Below, piece after piece: positions 44,373 to 53,400 of a stretch of 64,000 nt of DNA. The stretch lies in assembly GCA_035263125.1 (NCBI GenBank), contig DATFRP010000082.1:1-64000 (forward strand), written 5' to 3'. Position 1 is the first letter of the stretch. Every line of letters begins with the position of its first letter. Origin of the DNA: Gp6-AA40 sp035263125 (GTDB taxonomy: Bacteria > Acidobacteriota > Vicinamibacteria > Vicinamibacterales > UBA2999). Under the pieces are notes generated by a model that worked only from the letters and a program-made list of their open reading frames with translations, did not search any database and was not told where the DNA came from. The translations under genes and the position numbers were made by a program.

Positions 44373-44450
44373 GTGACCCGGGAAATGCGAACCGCGAACG
44401 TTGATCAGGAACTGGGAACCGGAAGTTTGAACCCGTGGACGTTGAACGAC
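44373..44450. repeat. Right arm of the word hairpin interrupted by the islet
   Basis: Starts GTGACCCGGGAAATGCGAAC and contains GAACTGGGAACCGGAAG (from 44409) and GTTGAAC words. It pairs with the left arm at 42244-42293. It ends just before the stop codon of the methyltransferase gene at 44457. Confidence 0.7.
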
Positions 44451-44456
44451 ACGACC

Positions 44457-45689
44457 TCAGCGTGCCACTGTCACAGTTCGTGTAATCGCCGCTGATCCAG
44501 CGGTCTCGAACCACGTGATTCCTTCAGCGACGAGATCGAACTTCAACCCGTAGTCACCTGCCTCGCGAGGCATCGGGCAATCGAAGGTCAACGTCAGCGA
44601 GTCGCCGGGATCGACGACGCGCGGCAGCGGGACGCGGTGGTAGTCGCGATCGATGAGACGCATCGATCCGTCGAGCAGCTGTACCCCGCACGTCACGTGG
44701 CCGATTCCGGATCGACTCTGTGGCCGCCACGTACCGAATCCAGTGTTGCTCGCATGCATCGTCGCCTTCAGCGTCGTGCCTGCGACCGCGTGGTCGCCGA
44801 TGTCGACGCGCACATCGGCCCTCCAACGAGCGCCGGCGCGATCGGTCGCGGCGGATTTCGATGCAACGATGACCGGATGATGCTCAACGAGCGGACGCAG
44901 GGTGCGGACGAGCGAGATCGCGAAGGTATCCTCGAAGACCGGTCCCTGCTTGCCGAGTCCCACCAGTTCCGCACACGCGAGACCGATCTTGGCGAGCGCG
45001 CGCCGCGGCCGCTTCGACGACGCCAGCCGCGTCCACGCCTCCCACGCTTCGAGCGTCAGGTCGAACCCAGGAACCGTGTAGACCAGCGGCTTGACCCGCA
45101 CGTCGGCGAAGCCGGCCTCACGGCACGCGTGCACGAAATCGCCGACGAGGATGTCCTGCTCGAGCACGCCGAAATCGCGCATCGCCGCAGTCGCCACCGG
45201 GGCTTCCGCGTGGCCGCGCCCCGGCTCCGAGAAGAGCGCGACGCCGCCAGAATCGAGCACCCGCGCGATCTCACGCACCGCCGCCGGAATGTCGGGCACG
45301 TGATGGATCGCGCTGAGACAGATCGCGTGCTGAAAGACTCCGGATTTGAACGGCAGCGCTTCCATGTCTCCGGCCACCGCGCGCACGGATGTGCCCGGTC
45401 TCGAGCGGCCGGCGGCCAGCATGTCGTGCGAGATATCAACCGCGATCGACGATCGGTTCAGGCGCCCGAGGAGATCGGAGCACCAGCAGGCGCCCGCACC
45501 GAGATCGAGAATCAGATCATCGGGTGACGGCTTCAGCGTCAGCATCGCCGCCGCGAAGTCGTGCAGCATGTGCGCGCTGTCGTCGAGCGTGTCGGAGCCA
45601 GGTGGTGAAAACGGCTTCGTGCGCTCCCAGGCTGACGAGCCCGTGCGCTTCAGGTATTCCTTCTCGGCGTGCTTGGTATCAGAGGACAT
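44457..45689 (-). CDS. SAM methyltransferase with C-terminal beta-sandwich domain
   Basis: 410 aa. Class I methyltransferase: motif I LILDLGAGACWCSDLLGRL (about residue 60), post-I ISHDMLAAGRSRPGTSVRAV, and ICLSAIHHVPDIPAAVREIA. The C-terminal 110 residues form an Ig-like/Wzt-like sandwich (TTLKATMHASNTGFGTWRPQ; DYHRVPLPRVVDPGDSLTL) common on bacterial enzymes that modify polysaccharides or glycoconjugates. A role in surface polysaccharide methylation is inference supported by the cellulose genes next door. A large hairpin (45.7-45.95 kb) separates it from bcsC on the same strand. Confidence 0.85.
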   Translation of the reverse strand: MSSDTKHAEKEYLKRTGSSAWERTKPFSPPGSDTLDDSAHMLHDFAAAMLTLKPSPDDLILDLGAGACWCSDLLGRLNRSSIAVDISHDMLAAGRSRPGTSVRAVAGDMEALPFKSGVFQHAICLSAIHHVPDIPAAVREIARVLDSGGVALFSEPGRGHAEAPVATAAMRDFGVLEQDILVGDFVHACREAGFADVRVKPLVYTVPGFDLTLEAWEAWTRLASSKRPRRALAKIGLACAELVGLGKQGPVFEDTFAISLVRTLRPLVEHHPVIVASKSAATDRAGARWRADVRVDIGDHAVAGTTLKATMHASNTGFGTWRPQSRSGIGHVTCGVQLLDGSMRLIDRDYHRVPLPRVVDPGDSLTLTFDCPMPREAGDYGLKFDLVAEGITWFETAGSAAITRTVTVAR

Positions 45690-45714
45690 CCGCGCCCGAT
45701 TATCCTCGATGCGC

Positions 45715-45945
45715 GCGCGAGGACGCGGAGGGGGCGGAGAACGCAGAGACGACGATCAACGCAGAGAGCGCTGAGGAGCGGAGAGCGCCGAGAACGCGTG
45801 TGAGGGGTGACCCGCATTGTGAAACACTGCCGTGCGGGTCACCCCTCGCACGCGCGCTCCGCGGCCCTCTGCCCCTCGGCGATCCCTGCGATGATCGTCG
45901 TCTCCGCGCCCCTCCGCTTCCTCCGCGTGCTCAGGGCCCGAGCGG
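45715..45945. repeat. Nested 230-nt hairpin with a 21-bp inner stem
   Basis: Inner arms 45796-45816 and 45833-45853 match at 20 of 21 positions (GCGTGTGAGGGGTGACCCGC and its complement) around a 16-nt loop. Outer arms of ACGCAGAG/GGAGCGGAG words pair imperfectly, including GGAGACGACGATCA-type segments. It lies between bcsC and the methyltransferase and overlaps the last codons of bcsC. Part of the word-hairpin class. Confidence 0.85.
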
Positions 45946-48900
45946 CTGGTTGCCCCTCCAATCCGGGACAGCCAGCGCGCGCAGATTGGTGCTCGCGGGA
46001 AGACGATTGGCCAGCAGCTTGAGCGACACGCCAATCGTGCTGGTGTTGAAATCGCGCGTGTTGTTCGCGCCGCCGAAAATGGCCAGGTGCCAGTGCGGCG
46101 CGATCCGATATTCCGCCTTCGCGAACACGTTGTAGTTGGCGCCCTTGCCTTTCTGCTCATCGTAGGCGGCCGCGTCGAACGGGGAGCGCACGGCAGGGAC
46201 GATGCCGAGCGGATAGATGAGTGCTGAGTCGGCGTTGAAGTATTGGAACCCCGGGCTCGCCTGCAGATCGAACGACAGGCGCGCGTGCCTCACCGTCCAC
46301 GACAACGGTACGGCGCCCATGATGTAGCGCTGCGGGCTGAAGTATCCGCCGTTGCCGAGTGAGAAGGAGCTCAGGTTCTTGTTGTAGTGCATCGCGCTCC
46401 CGGCGACGCCGAGCGTCAGCGAGGTGGGACCGCCGGTGCTGACCGTCCAATACGCGCCGGCACTGGCCTCGGCGTTCCAGTTGTCCTCGACGTTCTGCCC
46501 TTGCAGGATCGCACCGCCCACCGAGAGATACATCCCATTCCCGCGCGAATCGTGGCTCATCTGCAGCGACGCGGCGTTGGAGACCACGCCGCCCCATACG
46601 GTTCCGGTGCCAGGGTCGCGCTGACCCGCGTACGAAAGCAGGCTGTCCTTGACACGGTCGCGCACCACCAGCAGCCGCACTGCCCCGGTGTTGGGTCCGA
46701 TGCGCAGGCCCCCGGTCCACGTCTTCACGAGGAAGTCGCTCGGCGCCGTTCCGAACGTCAGACCCACCAGACTGGTCGCGAACTGCAGATCCGCGGTGAC
46801 GCCCTCGGCACGCTGCTCGGCGAACGTTGCCCCGAGCGGCAACGTTCCAAATCGATAGCCCGACAGGCCGTCGGGCGTACCGCTCGTCAAGGTGAGCGAA
46901 TGCACGTCGACGCCGAAGCGTGCCGTGTTTCCGATCGTCACCGACCCGCCTGGTGCAACGTCACGAACGATCAGACGGCTCAGTCCTGGATCGCCGGCAC
47001 GGCCGCCAAACGCGGCGCCCATCGAGGCAAACGGCGTGTTGCGGTTCTTCACGGCATCGATGTCATCTGCGATCGCTTCGCTCTGCACTTCCTGTACTGG
47101 AGCGGCAACAGGAGGCGCCCCGCTCTGCGGGTTCGCTGGCGGACTTTGCTGATCGACCGGCGGCGCCGGCGGCGGCGTCTGCTGAGGATTGGGGGGCGTC
47201 GTCTGCGGCGCTGCCACTGGCGAATCGACCGCACGCTGGAGGCTCGCAAAGATGACGCGCGGGCCGAGGTTGACTCGCGAACTGGCTGAAGGCGTCGTGC
47301 GAGGCGCCTCCTGCGTGCAGGCGCGTTCGGATGATTCGGACCGCGGCGCGGCACCGCGTGGCGCCACCGCTGCAACGGCGCTCGGCGGAGTGGGCTTTGC
47401 GGCGAGGGCGGCCTTCAAGAGCTTCTCAGCCTCGCGATAGTCGCCGTGAGATACCGCCTGTCTGCCGGTCATGCGCAGGAGGTCGCGATCGGCCGGCCAT
47501 TTCTGCAAGCCCTCGCGCAGCAGCCGATCGGCAGTAATCGAGTCATGCGCGGCGAGCGCCGCGCCGGCGGCGGCGCGGTAGTCGCCGGCCTCAGCACCTT
47601 GCAGTCCCCACGTCTGATAGACCTCCATCGCCCGCCCGCGATCACCTCGCTTCAAATAGAGGGCGGCCAGCGCCGACGGAATCTTCGGATTCTTGGGCGC
47701 CTCGCGCCACGCTTCGGTGAGGATCATGGCAGCATTCGACGCATCGCCCCGATTCATGGCGGCATCGACGCGTGAGAAGAGCGACGAGAGCCACAGATCA
47801 TCGACCGCGGCTCGCTGCTCGGCTGTGAGGTCCGTGCGCGCGCGCGTCCGTGCGATCAAGTCGCCCAGCGCAGACGACTGCGACGACTTGAGCATCGCCC
47901 AGCCGAGCTGCAGGTCGACGTCGGCCGGCGGGGTGCGCCCGTTGGTCCGATAGACTGCGCGCGCATTTTCGAGGAGCGCAACGGCATTGTCGTACTGACC
48001 CGCCTGCGACTCTGCGCCCGCCAGCAGCGACAGCACGCCAGGGTCCTTCGCGAGCGCGTCGCGCGTCGCCTTCGGGAGACGACGTGACTCCGTGAGCATC
48101 GTGCGGTCGTCGCCGCGGTTGTGGAGCGCCACGATGTACCCTCGCCACGCTTCGACCGAACGATCGTTGGCCGCAATCACCGTACGATACGCCTCGGCCG
48201 CCTTGTCGTACTGGGCCTGCCGCATCCAGATGTCCGCGAGCTGCAGCTGGGTCTCGGCCGACTGCGTGCGCCCCGCGGTCCGATCGAGATTCAGCGATCG
48301 CGTCAGCAGCTGCTCTGCCTCACTGCATCGTCCGCCGGCGGCATAGCTTGCCGCCACGGCATTGAGGAAGCCCGTGTTCTGCGACGCCGCGTCCAACGTC
48401 GCGCGCGGCATCGTGCGCACGACCGACGATGCACGGTCGAAGTCGCGTTTCGCGGCATAGGCACCGACCAGGCCCTGCCACGCGATCACGTTGGTGGGGT
48501 GCAGCTCGGTCGCGTTCGAGTAGATCGCGATCGCGCGATCGATCTGACCCTGCTCGACCAGGATGTTCGCAATCTGCAGACGAATGCCGAGCGATTCGTC
48601 GGAGTCTCCCTTGGCGGCGGCCTCCAGTGCCTGCCCCAACACCTTATCGCCTTCGGTCTCACGATGCGTGGCGAACAACACCATCGACAACTGCGCCAGG
48701 TAGTCAGGCCGCTGTTCAAGCTTTCGCCGCAGCGGATCCGGGATCGCGCGGAACGTGCGTGCTGCAGCATCGACTTGATCCGATGCGATCTGTACGCGCA
48801 GCAACCCGAGCCACACACGTGAATCGTTGGGGGCTGCGGTGGTCAGCCGCTCGTACGACCTCAGCGCGACGTCGAGCTTCCGAAGACGCTCGGCCGCACC

Positions 48901-50394
48901 GGCCAGACCGAGCAGCGCATCCCCGGACGCCGGATCGATCGTGAGCGCCTGCTCGTACCCCTTCATCGCCGCATCGGCGTTGCCCTTGTCGAACGCCGCT
49001 GACGCGTCGGTCATGACACCCCAGAACCGGGCAGTGGTGTAGCCTTCCTCGACGCCGGTCCGATTGGGAGCGATCGATCGCGCTTTCCCCAACAGCGTGA
49101 CCGCTGCGGCAAAGTTCTTCTCCTTGAGGCGCACGAAGCCGAGCCCGATCATGGCGTCGACATTCGATGGCGAACGCTTCAACACCTGATCGAACCGCGC
49201 TGCCGCTTCGGGCAGACGCTCCCGGCGCAGCATGATCTGCCCGATCGCAAGGACCGGCTGCTCCTCCTGCGGGCGACGCCCGAGCGCCTCTTCATACGCG
49301 GCGATCGCGCGGTCGGGATCGCGCTGCTCCAGCGCCTGACCCCGCTCGATTGCCGACCAGTACTGCGCGTTCTCGTAGCCCTCGCGAATGTCGGCTCGCG
49401 ACGGTGCGAGCGCACGCGCCTTGTCGAACAGCACGAGCGCTTCGGCGAACTCCTTTCGATCGAGACGGACGAAGCCGAGGCCGACCAGCGCATTCACGTC
49501 CTTCGGCGATCGCCGCAGGACGTCTTCGAACTCGCGCGCCGCGGTCGACATGTCCTTCCGCTGCAGGGCGCGGAAGCCCCGCTGCTTGTCCGCTTCCTGG
49601 TCGGCCTTCTCGCGGTTGTCTCGAACACGGGTCGCAACCTGCGAGAGCTCGGCGTCGGGATACCGTTTGAGGTAGGCCTCGAGCGACGGCTGCACCGCGG
49701 GATTGTCTTTCTCCCACACGATCGCCTGGCGCCACACCGGGCGCGCCTGTTCCGCGGTACCGGAGTCACGGATCGACTCGAGCAGCCGCATCGCCTCGAG
49801 GCGCGCGTCCTGGTCGTAGCTCAAGATCCGCGCGAGCCACAGCCGGTACACTTCATTGCCGGGATCGCTTTTCGACAGCGCGCGCAGTCTGTTGATCGCC
49901 TCGGTGCGTCCGCCAGTGGAGACCGCTAGCGTCTGGTAGTACGTCTCCGCCCACTTGCCCCACGGCGCCTCGGTGCCGAAGACCTCACGGTAGATCTTCA
50001 TCGCGTCGTCGGGACGCTTGTCGGTGGCCAGGCGAACGGCCTGATCGAGACGCGCGCGTTCCGGCTGTGTGAGCACACGCATCCGCTCGATCGCCGTGAT
50101 CGCCGGATCACGCGGGTTCACCTTCCGCAGTCGTTCCAGGTAGAGGCGTACGCCTTCGGCATTGCCGCTCTGTTTCGCCTCGCGCGCCAGGCCGGCGAGC
50201 GCCTCACGTTGATTCGGATCCACGAGCAGGACTTGATTCCAGTTTTGCGCCGCGAGATCCATCCGGCCGCGCGCTTCGAGCGAGCGCGCCTTGCCGAGCA
50301 GAATGTCCACACCCTCACTACCCTGGCCGGCAACGAACGTCGTGGCGACGAGCGCCAGTACGAGTGACACACCAAGGCGTTTCAGTGACGACAT
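45931..50394 (-). CDS. bcsC: Cellulose synthase subunit BcsC, TPR plus outer-membrane barrel
   Basis: 1487 aa. Signal peptide (about 1-24), then a very long TPR array (about 25-1080; e.g. DVNALVGLGFVRLDRKEFAE), a Pro/Gln-rich linker (about 1130-1170; NPQQTPPPAPPVDQQSPPAN) and the BcsC C-terminal barrel (about 1190-1487; PLGATFAEQRAEGVTADLQF; NLSSFSLGNGGYFSPQRYIM). BcsC guides cellulose through the periplasm and outer membrane. It is longer than the E. coli protein (about 1160 aa) mainly through extra TPRs. ATG 50392-50394 is preceded by GGGGGGTG and starts the signal peptide. The bcsAB stop lies 25 nt upstream. Confidence 0.92.
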   Translation of the reverse strand: MSSLKRLGVSLVLALVATTFVAGQGSEGVDILLGKARSLEARGRMDLAAQNWNQVLLVDPNQREALAGLAREAKQSGNAEGVRLYLERLRKVNPRDPAITAIERMRVLTQPERARLDQAVRLATDKRPDDAMKIYREVFGTEAPWGKWAETYYQTLAVSTGGRTEAINRLRALSKSDPGNEVYRLWLARILSYDQDARLEAMRLLESIRDSGTAEQARPVWRQAIVWEKDNPAVQPSLEAYLKRYPDAELSQVATRVRDNREKADQEADKQRGFRALQRKDMSTAAREFEDVLRRSPKDVNALVGLGFVRLDRKEFAEALVLFDKARALAPSRADIREGYENAQYWSAIERGQALEQRDPDRAIAAYEEALGRRPQEEQPVLAIGQIMLRRERLPEAAARFDQVLKRSPSNVDAMIGLGFVRLKEKNFAAAVTLLGKARSIAPNRTGVEEGYTTARFWGVMTDASAAFDKGNADAAMKGYEQALTIDPASGDALLGLAGAAERLRKLDVALRSYERLTTAAPNDSRVWLGLLRVQIASDQVDAAARTFRAIPDPLRRKLEQRPDYLAQLSMVLFATHRETEGDKVLGQALEAAAKGDSDESLGIRLQIANILVEQGQIDRAIAIYSNATELHPTNVIAWQGLVGAYAAKRDFDRASSVVRTMPRATLDAASQNTGFLNAVAASYAAGGRCSEAEQLLTRSLNLDRTAGRTQSAETQLQLADIWMRQAQYDKAAEAYRTVIAANDRSVEAWRGYIVALHNRGDDRTMLTESRRLPKATRDALAKDPGVLSLLAGAESQAGQYDNAVALLENARAVYRTNGRTPPADVDLQLGWAMLKSSQSSALGDLIARTRARTDLTAEQRAAVDDLWLSSLFSRVDAAMNRGDASNAAMILTEAWREAPKNPKIPSALAALYLKRGDRGRAMEVYQTWGLQGAEAGDYRAAAGAALAAHDSITADRLLREGLQKWPADRDLLRMTGRQAVSHGDYREAEKLLKAALAAKPTPPSAVAAVAPRGAAPRSESSERACTQEAPRTTPSASSRVNLGPRVIFASLQRAVDSPVAAPQTTPPNPQQTPPPAPPVDQQSPPANPQSGAPPVAAPVQEVQSEAIADDIDAVKNRNTPFASMGAAFGGRAGDPGLSRLIVRDVAPGGSVTIGNTARFGVDVHSLTLTSGTPDGLSGYRFGTLPLGATFAEQRAEGVTADLQFATSLVGLTFGTAPSDFLVKTWTGGLRIGPNTGAVRLLVVRDRVKDSLLSYAGQRDPGTGTVWGGVVSNAASLQMSHDSRGNGMYLSVGGAILQGQNVEDNWNAEASAGAYWTVSTGGPTSLTLGVAGSAMHYNKNLSSFSLGNGGYFSPQRYIMGAVPLSWTVRHARLSFDLQASPGFQYFNADSALIYPLGIVPAVRSPFDAAAYDEQKGKGANYNVFAKAEYRIAPHWHLAIFGGANNTRDFNTSTIGVSLKLLANRLPASTNLRALAVPDWRGNQPLGP

Positions 50395-50419
50395 GCCTTT
50401 CACCCCCCGAGAGAAAGGT

Positions 50420-53400
50420 TTACGCTCTGCGTGCGAGGAGCCGTCGTGCGGCAATGCGATCGGTGCCGACCCGCATGCTGCCGCCTATGACCAGCGCGGC
50501 CATCAGCACGACCGGCGGGATGAGCCAGTAGTGTTCGAGCAGCACCACGAGCGCGCGCTGGTAGTCGGTGACCGGACCCGAGTGATAGGCCGAGATGCCG
50601 AGGAGAAACGATTCGAACCGTCCGTTGCGCGCCACCGCGATGCCGCCGTAGATCGGGCCGGTGCGTCCGGTCGTGAACGCAGCGGCCGCGGCCTCACCAC
50701 CGTCGTCGCCCGGCACGATGGCAACGACGGATCGGTCCGCACGGTACGGTGAGACGAATTGCTCGAGCACAGCGTCGAAGGTGTATCCGGCGCCGACCAG
50801 CCTCGCGAGGCGCGGACGATCTTCGAGCCGGAACGGCCACTGCGGGTGCAGCCAGAGCGTCGACTCGGTCGCGCTGTTGATCACCGATCCGTCTCTCAGC
50901 AGACCGAGCGGCATGGCCCCTCCCCAATCGGTCAGCAGCGGCTGCGTCATCGGTGTGCCGAGCACCACCAGGTCTTTGTCTCGAACCGCATCCACGTGGG
51001 CCGCGTCGACAATCGTCACGCCGGTGACCGCCGCCCCGGTCTGCGCGCCGAAGAACCCGAGCATGTTCAGCACCGACTCGTATTCACGCGGCGACGGTCG
51101 ATTCGACAGCACGACCGCGGTCCGCGAGAGATCGGGCCATGCGGTAAACGGGTAGCCCGCATCGACCACGAGCTCGAGCCTGGGCAGCACCACCGAGTGC
51201 GGCAGGCCTCGCAGATCGATTGTCGACAGGCGATCGATCGCGGCGTACTGCGACGCGCCAGGCGTGGCGCCGGTACGGCCGAAATCGACGTCGATCGTCA
51301 GGGTGTTCGTGTACGGGCGAAGGCGGCCGGTTGGCAGTCGGACGATCTCCTCGCGCTTGGTCAGTTTCAACGATGGCTCGAGGCGAATGCTGTCGACGTC
51401 CTGGGCGTTGAGCCGCAGGTGCACTGCGGCCTTCGCGTCCTCACCGACACCCAAGTAACTGAACTTCAGCAGCAGCGGCACCGACTGCCGTGCGGAGAGA
51501 AACAGATCGGGCGGCAACCGGAAGTACACGTTGATCGATCCGGAGCCGGCGAGCTTCAGGCGATCGGCGCTCGTGTAGAGGCCGATCGGCGCCGGTTTGT
51601 TGCTCGCGAGCCATCGTGGCGCCTCGTACTGCGCGCGCGGTCGCTCCGGGGCGCTCACGACCGGAAAGACGTCGGCATGGACTCGCGTCAAGTTCTCGTT
51701 GCTGACGAGCGCACGCGCCGCCGCGAGGAGATCGTCCGGCCCATCACCCACGATGACGAGCAGCTTGCCGTAGACATCGCTCGGGTTGTCGCGCATCGCG
51801 ATCAGCGTGCGTGGTGTCGCCGGCAGCGACAACATCCCTTCGAGCGGTGACCCGCGGCGCACGAGCACGACCGCATGCCCCTGCGGCAGTTCGCCGATCG
51901 AGACCGGAAACCGCACGCTCCGGACGTCGGAACCCACACCGAACCACGACGACACGATCGCCGCCGTTTTCACTTCATCGACATCAGGCGCGCTCGAGAA
52001 CACGATCGGCAGCTGCCACGCGCGCCTCGACCCGGCGTCGAAGAACGGCAGCGGCAGCAGCGCCAGATCATTGGCCAGCGGCAACCTCGTACCGGCGATT
52101 CCGAGCCGGCTGCGGCCATCGATGACGAGCCATGGCACGCCCGCACGGACGCACGCGGCACATCGGCCAATGAGCCGGATCGTGAGCGTGTTGTCCGTGG
52201 TCAGCAAATCGGCCGGCAGTGGAACCTCGGCTTGCTCGTCTCTACCCGGATCCACCGCAATCGTTCCGATGCGCGAGCCGTTCAGCAGCAGCTCCAGCCG
52301 CACCTCGTCGGGCTCTGCGAGGCGCGCCGCATACCGCAGACTCAACGTCGCCTCGCTGATGATCTTCGTGACCGGCACGCCGAAGAAGAAGTTGAGCAAT
52401 GCGCCGTCGCGCTGCAGCACGCTCGTCGATCCCTGTCCGGAGATCTCACGGAGCTCGTACCCGTCGTGAAACATCACCGGTGCGACTTGCGCATCCACGC
52501 CGCTCGTCGGCAGCAGGACCATGAGGGCCAGCATCGATGCCGTCGCGGTCTGCGCCCGCTTGCGCCGGCGGGCCCGCCCATCGGTATGTCCGTGGCGCGG
52601 CGGCGTGAACATGCCGATCACGACCACGACCAGTCCGCGAAGCGACAGCCACACGACCCGCCAGAGACTTCCAAGTGGCGAATCATCGCGGCGGCCGGTG
52701 TCCCACCGGAGCCACGCTTCGGGCCTCGAGTAGATGGCGTCGACGAGGAATCGTTCCTGCGCCGTCGTCAATCGCGGGAACATCAGATGGAGCAGGCGTC
52801 GGCCCTTGACCGCGACCACGCGCGCGTCGATCTCGCATCGCGTCCCTCGTCCGCCCAACGCGATCGTGACGAGCTCATGGCGCTGCGGTTTCACCGGCGT
52901 GTCGAACCATGCCGTGGTTCCGTGTCGCGACAACTGAGACGACACACCGGCCACGCGTCGTCCGTCGGACATCACGAGCGTCAGCGGCACGCGCACATCG
53001 ACGCGCACGTCGCCGCGCCGTTGCCGCCGCTCGCGAGCCACGGACGCAGCCACGGACAGGATCACGATGTTGTAGACCGTCCAGATGGCGTTCATGATCA
53101 GCGTGTCGTGGTGCGCGGGATCACTCACGAACCGCTGATGCGCGACCACGAGCCCGGCGACGTTCAACCCCAGGAGCAGCACGAATGGGAATGCCACACG
53201 GTGATCGAAGTACGAGCGCTCGACGATGCCCCCTTTGGCGGTGACGTTGAACTTGCCAAGCCTCGGGCTGATGAGCGCGAGCAGCGTCGGGAACAGGATG
53301 TAGGGGGCGAGAACGGCTTCATAGATCTCGTTCCAGAAGGCGGATCGGAATCCGCGCTGGACGCGGGCGTTGGTCAGGTGCGCGAGCACGAGGTGCGGCA

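Noticed and set aside
44103..44495. 130-codon plus-strand frame at the islet edge
   Set aside because: Low-complexity composition, crosses the right hairpin arm and has no motif or ribosome-binding site.
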